From positions 1 to 18,379 of the forward strand of contig DJBQ01000074.1 in the NCBI GenBank assembly GCA_002430125.1: DNA of 18,379 nucleotides, in the 5' to 3' direction. The notes beneath the pieces were generated by a model, which was not told the DNA's origin, searched no databases, and saw only the letters and a program-made list of their open reading frames with translations. Both the position numbers and the translations under genes were made by a program. This document shows positions 14,166 through 18,379 of the stretch, one piece after another (position 1 is the first letter of the stretch; each line of letters opens with the position of its first letter). Source of the stretch: Rhodobacterales bacterium UBA5972. GTDB lineage: Bacteria; Pseudomonadota; Alphaproteobacteria; Rhodobacterales; Rhodobacteraceae.

Positions 14166-15965
14166 TCAACTATCCATCTTCAGCGCATTGATAAACGCCT
14201 GCTGGGGGATCTCGACTTTGCCGAACTGGCGCATCTTTTTCTTGCCGGCTTTTTGCTTGTCCAGCAATTTCCGTTTCCGTGACGCATCGCCGCCATAGCA
14301 CTTGGCGGTGACGTCTTTGCGCAGGGCCGAGATGGTTTCGCGCGCGATTATGCGCCCACCGACGGCGGCCTGGATCGGGATTTTAAACATATGCTGGGGG
14401 ATCAGCTCTTTCAGTTTCTCGACCATGCTGCGGCCACGCGCATCGGCGCGATCCCGGTGGACCATGGTTGACAGGGCGTCCACCGGCTCGTCATTCACGA
14501 GGATCGTCATTTTCATCAATGCATCCTGGCGATAGCCGGCCATCTGGTAATCAAACGAAGCATATCCCTTACTGACGCTTTTCAGGCGATCGTAGAAATC
14601 AAACACCACTTCGTTCAGCGGCAGATCATAGACCACCATGGGGCGGCTGCCCGCATATGTAAGGTCGATCTGGATGCCTCGCCGGTCCTGACACAGTTTC
14701 AGCACGTCGCCCAGATATTCATCCGGCACCATGATCGTGGCCTTGATGCGTGGCTCTTCTATGTGGTCGATATTGGCGACGTCAGGCATGTCGGCGGGGT
14801 TGTGCATCTCGACGATTTTACCGTCGCGCATGTGAATCTGATAGATCACGGACGGGGCGGTGGTGATCAGGTCGATATCGTATTCGCGTTCCAGCCGGTC
14901 GCGGATGACCTCAAGATGCAGAAGGCCCAGAAAGCCGCAGCGAAAGCCAAAGCCGAGCGCGGCCGAGGTTTCCATTTCGGTGGTGAAACTCGCGTCGTTC
15001 AGGCCCAGTTTGGCGATGGCGTCGCGCAGGTCTTCAAATTCGGCAGCATCCACCGGGAACAGGCCGCAGAACACCACGGGTTGCGATTTGGTAAAGCCTG
15101 GCAGGGCCTTGGCGCAGGGGCGTTTTTCGTGGGTAATGGTGTCACCCACCGCGGTGTCGCTGACCAGTTTGATGCTGGCAGTCAGAAAGCCGATCTCGCC
15201 GGGACCAAGTTCGTCGATCACGTCCATTTTCGGGCGGAACACACCGATGCGGTCCACCGGATAGGTGGCGCGGGTGTTCATCATGCGGATGCGGTCGCCC
15301 TTTTTCAGCACGCCGTCAATCACCCGCACCAGCACGACCACACCAAGATAGGCGTCGTAATAGCTGTCGATCAGCATGGCCTTCAGGGGGGCGTCGCGGT
15401 CGCCTTTGGGGGGCGGCAGACGATGCACGATCGCCTCGAGCACGTCGGGGATGCCGATGCCGGATTTTGCCGACACAAGGATCGCTTCGGACGCATCGAT
15501 GCCGATCACGTCTTCGATCTGGGAACGGACCTGTTCGGGTTCCGAAGCAGGCAGGTCGATTTTGTTCAGGACCGGCACGATTTCATGCCCGGCATCAATC
15601 GCTTGATAGACATTGGCCAAGGTTTGCGCCTCGACCCCCTGGGTGCTATCGACCACCAAAAGCGAGCCCTCAACCGCACGCATCGAGCGGCTGACCTCAT
15701 AGGCGAAATCGACGTGGCCGGGGGTGTCGATCAGGTTAAACTCGTAGGTCTCGCCGTTATTGGCGACGTATTCCAGCCGCACCGTATTGGCCTTGATGGT
15801 GATACCGCGCTCGCGCTCGATATCCATGGTGTCAAGCATTTGCGCCTCCATATCCCGGTCGGCCACGGTTCCGGTCGACTGGATCAGGCGATCCGCCAGC
15901 GTGGATTTACCGTGGTCGATATGAGCGACGATGGAGAAATTGCGGATATGGGCGAGGTCTGTCAT
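14166..15965 (-). CDS. lepA: Elongation factor 4 (LepA)
   Basis: A complete 599-residue translational GTPase that acts on the ribosome, with back-translocation in vitro and effects on initiation or assembly in vivo. The G1 motif is AHIDHGKST (14-22). G2 is in [10 protein letters not shown]3 is DTPGH, G4 is NKIDLP and G5 is VSAKSGIGI. Domains 2, 3 and V follow, with SGLY-like blocks replaced by [15 protein letters not shown] (about 340-354). The LepA-specific C-terminal domain ends in basic [18 protein letters not shown] and [10 protein letters not shown]. No clear Shine-Dalgarno is visible before the ATG. No close neighbour shares its strand upstream; it diverges from the cupin gene. Confidence 0.98.
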   Translation of the reverse strand: MTDLAHIRNFSIVAHIDHGKSTLADRLIQSTGTVADRDMEAQMLDTMDIERERGITIKANTVRLEYVANNGETYEFNLIDTPGHVDFAYEVSRSMRAVEGSLLVVDSTQGVEAQTLANVYQAIDAGHEIVPVLNKIDLPASEPEQVRSQIEDVIGIDASEAILVSAKSGIGIPDVLEAIVHRLPPPKGDRDAPLKAMLIDSYYDAYLGVVVLVRVIDGVLKKGDRIRMMNTRATYPVDRIGVFRPKMDVIDELGPGEIGFLTASIKLVSDTAVGDTITHEKRPCAKALPGFTKSQPVVFCGLFPVDAAEFEDLRDAIAKLGLNDASFTTEMETSAALGFGFRCGFLGLLHLEVIRDRLEREYDIDLITTAPSVIYQIHMRDGKIVEMHNPADMPDVANIDHIEEPRIKATIMVPDEYLGDVLKLCQDRRGIQIDLTYAGSRPMVVYDLPLNEVVFDFYDRLKSVSKGYASFDYQMAGYRQDALMKMTILVNDEPVDALSTMVHRDRADARGRSMVEKLKELIPQHMFKIPIQAAVGGRIIARETISALRKDVTAKCYGGDASRKRKLLDKQKAGKKKMRQFGKVEIPQQAFINALKMDS

Positions 15966-16170
15966 AGAAGCGGGATATGATGGGGATTTGAAGGCTGGTC
16001 AAGTGGGTCGATCGGGCATGGGTTGAACTTGGTTGAACGGTCTGTTCGCGCCAGCACTAATATTGGCGTAAATTGAGCGAAAGCACGTAAGAAAAGCTTG
16101 CGGCAGTTTGGGTTGACGTAGTCACAATGGAAGTCGATTGAATTGGGAAGACCAGCTTTGGAGGCAACGG

Positions 16171-16500
16171 ATGCAGTTTAAACATAAGATAAAATTCGAC
16201 GACCTGGACTGGATCGATGTCGGCGACAGTATGAAATACAAGCGTTATCAGCAGGGCGATGCGCAGATCAGGCTGGTGCAGTGGGGTCGGGACATGTTGC
16301 ACGAGGCGTGGTGTTTTAAGGGGCATTATGGCTATGTGATCGAGGGCGTGGCCGAGATAGCGTATTCTGGTCAGACCGAAACCTATGAAGCCGGGGACGT
16401 GATCTTTATTCCGGACGGGCAAGACTATCAGCACCGGCCCAAGGTGCTGAGCGAGACGTTCACATTTTTCAGTGTCGAGAAGAACGATCAGCTTAGGTGA
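16171..16500 (+). CDS. Small cupin-domain protein
   Basis: A 109-residue single-domain cupin of unknown function. The beta-barrel pattern is visible: HEAWCFKGHYGYVIEGVAEIAYSG (first cupin motif, histidine-containing, with a G-x-V-x-E/G turn), then YEAGDVIFIPDGQDYQHRPKV (second motif, PDGQ-x-x-H). The metal-ligand set looks incomplete compared with classical dioxygenase cupins. The ATG at 16171 is chosen over an upstream TTG at 16138 because GGAGGCAACGG sits directly before it. It is divergent from lepA. A terminator-like hairpin with seven Ts follows (16627-16656), so it probably does not share a transcript with the sulfotransferase. Confidence 0.8.
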   Translation: MQFKHKIKFDDLDWIDVGDSMKYKRYQQGDAQIRLVQWGRDMLHEAWCFKGHYGYVIEGVAEIAYSGQTETYEAGDVIFIPDGQDYQHRPKVLSETFTFFSVEKNDQLR

Positions 16501-16626
16501 GGTTCTGATCCAAGCAGGCCAAGCTTGGGGTGCGGGCAGGTTTCCCAATTATGGCTGGGCCAAGGGATTCGAATTGACGGCCGGTGTGCAGCGGGCCTGA
16601 AATCAATTTGCCGGCCAGACCGGCAG

Positions 16627-16656
16627 GCAAGCGATCCGCGAGACTTGCGTTTTTTT
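16627..16656 (+). terminator. Candidate intrinsic terminator after the cupin gene
   Basis: GCAAG (16627-16631) pairs with CTTGC (16644-16648) around a GC-containing loop, followed by G and seven Ts. A second hairpin, TGCCGG/CCGGCA (16609-16614/16620-16625), is directly upstream. The short 5-base stem limits confidence. Confidence 0.4.
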
Positions 16657-16698
16657 CATCACCTGCAAAGCTTGGCCTCAAAGTAATGGAGCCCGGAT

Positions 16699-17598
16699 AT
16701 GACCAACTTCCCTACCCAGCAGAATATCTATGTCGCCGAGGAAGAGGACAGCGCGCGCTGGCAGTTGTTCGACCATAGGGCCGGGGATGTGTTCATTTGC
16801 ACCTCGCCAAAATCCGGCACTACATGGACGCAGGCGATTTGTGCTTTTCTAATTTTCGGGCGGGGGGATGTGCCGTCGGGCAATGGCGGGGAAAGCCCGT
16901 GGGTCGAAATGACGTTTGAAACCATGGATGCGCTGAACGCGCGGCTGAACGCGCAGACGCATCGGCGGTATCTGAAATCGCACTCGCCGTTTGATGGGGT
17001 GATTTACTGGCTGGATGCGATCTATTTCAGCGTGTTTCGGCATCCGCTGGATATCTATTTCTCGTTGTTGAAACACGGTGCGAATCAGAATAATCCGGTC
17101 GACAACCCGATCTACAACGTCGATCCGGTGAAAAGTTTCGAGGCTTGGTTGACCTTGCCATTTCAGGTGAACCCCAACAATAACACAACGTTTGAGGCGG
17201 GCATTCACCAGTATAAAAGCTTTCTGAAATGGCGGCATTTGCCGAATATCCATATCTTTCATTATGCCGATATGACCCGCGATCTGGACCGCGAAATGGT
17301 GCGGATGGCGGCGGCGATGGAAATCAGTCACCCGGCCGAGTTGATGGCTGAATTGGTGCAGGCCGCCAGTTTTGACAGTATGAAAAAGAATGCCGACAAA
17401 TACGCGCCCCAGGTTTGGGACGGTTACTGGAAAGATAAGCGCGAGTTTTTCAACGCCGGCACCAGCAACAAATGGGAGGGCAAGCTGACCACCGATCAGC
17501 TTACTGCTTATGACGCGCGGATGGATAATCTGTTGACGGCCGAGGAACGGCAATGGCTGGAATGGGGCACTGACCCGGCAGCGATTAGCAGGGCTTGA
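16699..17598 (+). CDS. PAPS-dependent sulfotransferase (Sulfotransfer_1 family)
   Basis: A 299-residue cytosolic-type sulfotransferase that transfers sulfuryl from 3'-phosphoadenylyl sulfate to a hydroxyl or amine. The 5'-phosphosulfate loop is ICTSPKSGTTWTQ (35-43 core, K38). The catalytic-base-like histidine is H95 in YLKSHSPFDG. The 3'-phosphate motif is VFRHPLDIYFSLLKH (R114, S122). The C-terminal PAPS segment is FFNAGTSNKWEGKLT, equivalent to the RKGxxGDWK region but diverged. Substrate unknown: small alcohols, phenols or lipids are possible. GGAGCC precedes the ATG. Its last 14 bases overlap the stop region of the convergent YHYH remnant. The neighbourhood is rich in repeats, so it may be acquired. 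Confidence 0.9.
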   Translation: MTNFPTQQNIYVAEEEDSARWQLFDHRAGDVFICTSPKSGTTWTQAICAFLIFGRGDVPSGNGGESPWVEMTFETMDALNARLNAQTHRRYLKSHSPFDGVIYWLDAIYFSVFRHPLDIYFSLLKHGANQNNPVDNPIYNVDPVKSFEAWLTLPFQVNPNNNTTFEAGIHQYKSFLKWRHLPNIHIFHYADMTRDLDREMVRMAAAMEISHPAELMAELVQAASFDSMKKNADKYAPQVWDGYWKDKREFFNAGTSNKWEGKLTTDQLTAYDARMDNLLTAEERQWLEWGTDPAAISRA

Positions 17599-17752
17599 CC
17601 GACGTGCCTTTGTAACACCCCAGCGTAAAGGGATATTCATCCGTCAGGTGGTAGTGATAGATTTTGGCAGCCTTGCCGTCCCGGTTCACGTTTTCCGCAT
17701 GGCCGTGGCATTCATCAAGATCGCCGTTAGAAAGGTGCAGGAAAGGTTTTTG
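17585..17752 (-). pseudogene. YHYH-domain protein, C-terminal remnant
   Basis: On the minus strand, 55 codons are open from 17752 to a TAA at 17585, with no start codon, so ordinary ORF calling misses it. The translation carries the core of the YHYH domain: NGDLDECHGH, then DGKAAKIYHYHLTDEYPF, then LGCYKGT near the end. YHYH proteins are usually exported and considerably longer. An in-frame TGA (17755-17753) closes the frame upstream. A neighbouring frame (reading NPAEACKQGKSDGPDK, about 17762-17809) could be part of the old gene, implying a frameshift, but no recognisable N-terminus or signal peptide remains. The 3' end overlaps the sulfotransferase stop region. I read it as a decayed, 5'-truncated gene. 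Confidence 0.65.
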
Positions 17753-17925
17753 TCAGGGCCATCGGATTTCCCCTGTTTGCAAGCCTCGGCTGGGTTCGTT
17801 GCTGCATCAAACGTGGTTGCGGCAGAATTCCGTCGCTTGTGGGCGCGCCTCGGTTGCCCTCTGTTCTGAGGGCTGATTTTGTGTTATTCTGGATTCGAGA
17901 GCAACAATTGATGGCAGATAAAGAG

Positions 17926-18240
17926 ATGCGAAACATCCTCCTGTCCTTTTTGATCGTGGTCCTGCCAGCAGGCTCAGCCCCGGCAGGTAATTTGATCCGT
18001 AATGCGTGTCTGACGGCCGATCGTGCCGCAGCAAGTGCCAAATTGTGCAGTTGCATCCAGTCCGTCGCCGATCAGCGGTTAAAACGGAAAGATCAAAAAC
18101 TGGCCGCCAGTTTTTTTCGAGACCCACACAAGGCGCAGGAAATCCGTCAGTCTGACAGCCATGCGCATGAGGTCTTTTGGGGTAAATACAAAGAATTTGG
18201 GGCTGCCGCGCAGAAATCTTGTGCAAATTCTGCGGGCTAA
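17926..18240 (+). CDS. Small exported protein of the Rhodobacteraceae 'arginine transporter' type
   Basis: A 104-residue protein. An N-terminal hydrophobic signal-like segment (MRNILLSFLIVVLPAGSAPAG) is followed by a mature part with ACLTADR, KLCSCIQSVADQ, SFFRDPHKAQEIRQSDS and a final Cys (SCANS), so disulfides in the periplasm are likely. The DPHKAQEIRQSD block is the recognisable family signature. Database entries often call these proteins 'arginine transporter', but nothing in the sequence (one hydrophobic segment, small size) supports transport. The ATG at 17926 gives the best signal peptide; ATG 17911 is the alternative. The stop codon abuts the palindromic repeat at 18241. Confidence 0.8.
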   Translation: MRNILLSFLIVVLPAGSAPAGNLIRNACLTADRAAASAKLCSCIQSVADQRLKRKDQKLAASFFRDPHKAQEIRQSDSHAHEVFWGKYKEFGAAAQKSCANSAG

Positions 18241-18350
18241 AGCGTTTTGCGTTTATCCTGAGGCATTTTACGACGCGAACGCCTGTACAAGTTCATAGGC
18301 TGTCTCGCGTCGCAAAACGCCAAGCGATTCACATAAAACGCAAAACGCTC
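18241..18350. repeat. Large imperfect palindrome, candidate dispersed repeat
   Basis: The outer arms are AGCGTTTTGCGTTT (18241-18254) and, inverted, AAACGCAAAACGCT ending at about 18350; both continue into AT with one extra T on the right. The inner arms are CGACGCGA (18271-18278) and TCGCGTCG (18305-18312). The whole could fold into a long interrupted cruciform or hairpin of about 110 bases. It begins at the base after the stop of the exported-protein gene and ends 8 bases before the IS-like terminal repeat. It could act as a terminator or be a non-autonomous repeat. Confidence 0.55.
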
Positions 18351-18358
18351 TAAACCGG

Positions 18359-18376
18359 GGCATTGTTGCATAGATC
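18359..18376 (+). mobile_element. Left terminal inverted repeat of an IS5/IS903-like element (rest outside window)
   Basis: GGCATTGTTGCATAGATC matches the 18-base terminal repeat of IS903 (GGCTTTGTTGAATAAATC, from memory) at 15 of 18 positions. In this orientation the element would extend to the right, past the window end, so no transposase is visible. If it is an IS903-group element, the nine bases TAAACCGGG directly before it would be one copy of the target duplication. Confidence 0.5.
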
Positions 18377-18379
18377 CCG

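Noticed and set aside
13801..14298. 165-codon + frame across the structured element
   Set aside because: It runs through the palindromes into lepA antisense, has no ribosome binding site and no recognisable protein character.
14763..15980. 405-codon open frame on the + strand opposite lepA
   Set aside because: It is the antisense shadow of lepA, whose minus-strand translation is a full, motif-complete protein; the + frame is His/Asp-rich with no family features.
1..18379. CRISPR array, prophage, toxin-antitoxin or other defence module
   Set aside because: No regularly spaced direct repeats, no phage structural or integrase genes, and no recognisable toxin-antitoxin or defence motifs were seen on either strand.

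Overview
The window looks like a chromosomal segment of a marine alphaproteobacterium of the Rhodobacteraceae (Roseobacter group). The inference rests on gene content: an MmcB-type nuclease, a DUF6324-type small protein, a complete four-subunit sarcosine oxidase operon, a Rhodobacteraceae-type small exported 'arginine transporter' protein, and a tRNA-His without an encoded G-1 and with discriminator A73, which is an alphaproteobacterial trait. I cannot name the genus.

Layout. Positions 1-1454: mmcB (+) converges with a DUF6324-like gene (-). A roughly 300-base regulatory region with an operator-like dyad follows, then two tandem paralogous two-helix mini membrane proteins (+). Positions 1527-1603: tRNA-His (+), converging with the sarcosine oxidase operon. 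Positions 1659-6801 (-): soxB, soxD, soxA, soxG in the usual order, with an ATGA overlap (soxD/soxA), a GTG start overlapping the soxA stop (soxG), and a pair of palindromes between soxB and soxD. Positions 6958-7610 (-): an orphan TadE-like pseudopilin gene whose downstream coding potential continues in another frame. Positions 7961-9391 (+): glutamate dehydrogenase, ending at a bidirectional terminator shared with the convergent pair at 9533-11353 (-). That pair is a beta-hydroxyacid dehydrogenase followed 3 bases later by a HalD/BesD-like Fe(II)/2OG oxygenase. Positions 11536-13221 (+): pirin and an alpha/beta hydrolase. Positions 13228-13716 (-): cytochrome b561. Positions 13717-14165: no gene, but a strongly structured element with competing stems. 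Positions 14166-15965 (-): lepA. Positions 16171-17598 (+): a cupin and a PAPS-dependent sulfotransferase. After that come a YHYH-domain remnant (-), a small exported protein (+), a large imperfect palindrome, and an IS5/IS903-like terminal inverted repeat that runs off the right edge.

How the genes work together. The sarcosine oxidase makes glycine, 5,10-methylene-THF and H2O2 from sarcosine, the last step of glycine betaine breakdown. Glutamate dehydrogenase links amino nitrogen to 2-oxoglutarate. The dehydrogenase/oxygenase pair is probably a small catabolic or tailoring operon of unknown substrate. Ordinary housekeeping genes (lepA, tRNA) alternate with accessory islands. The right-hand end (16.5-18.4 kb) carries most of the signs of rearrangement: gene decay, inverted repeats and an IS end. 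No CRISPR array or complete mobile element is visible. The candidates for undescribed biology are the tandem mini membrane proteins with their operator, the structured element at 13979-14098, and the carboxylate-ligand HalD-like enzyme with its dehydrogenase partner.
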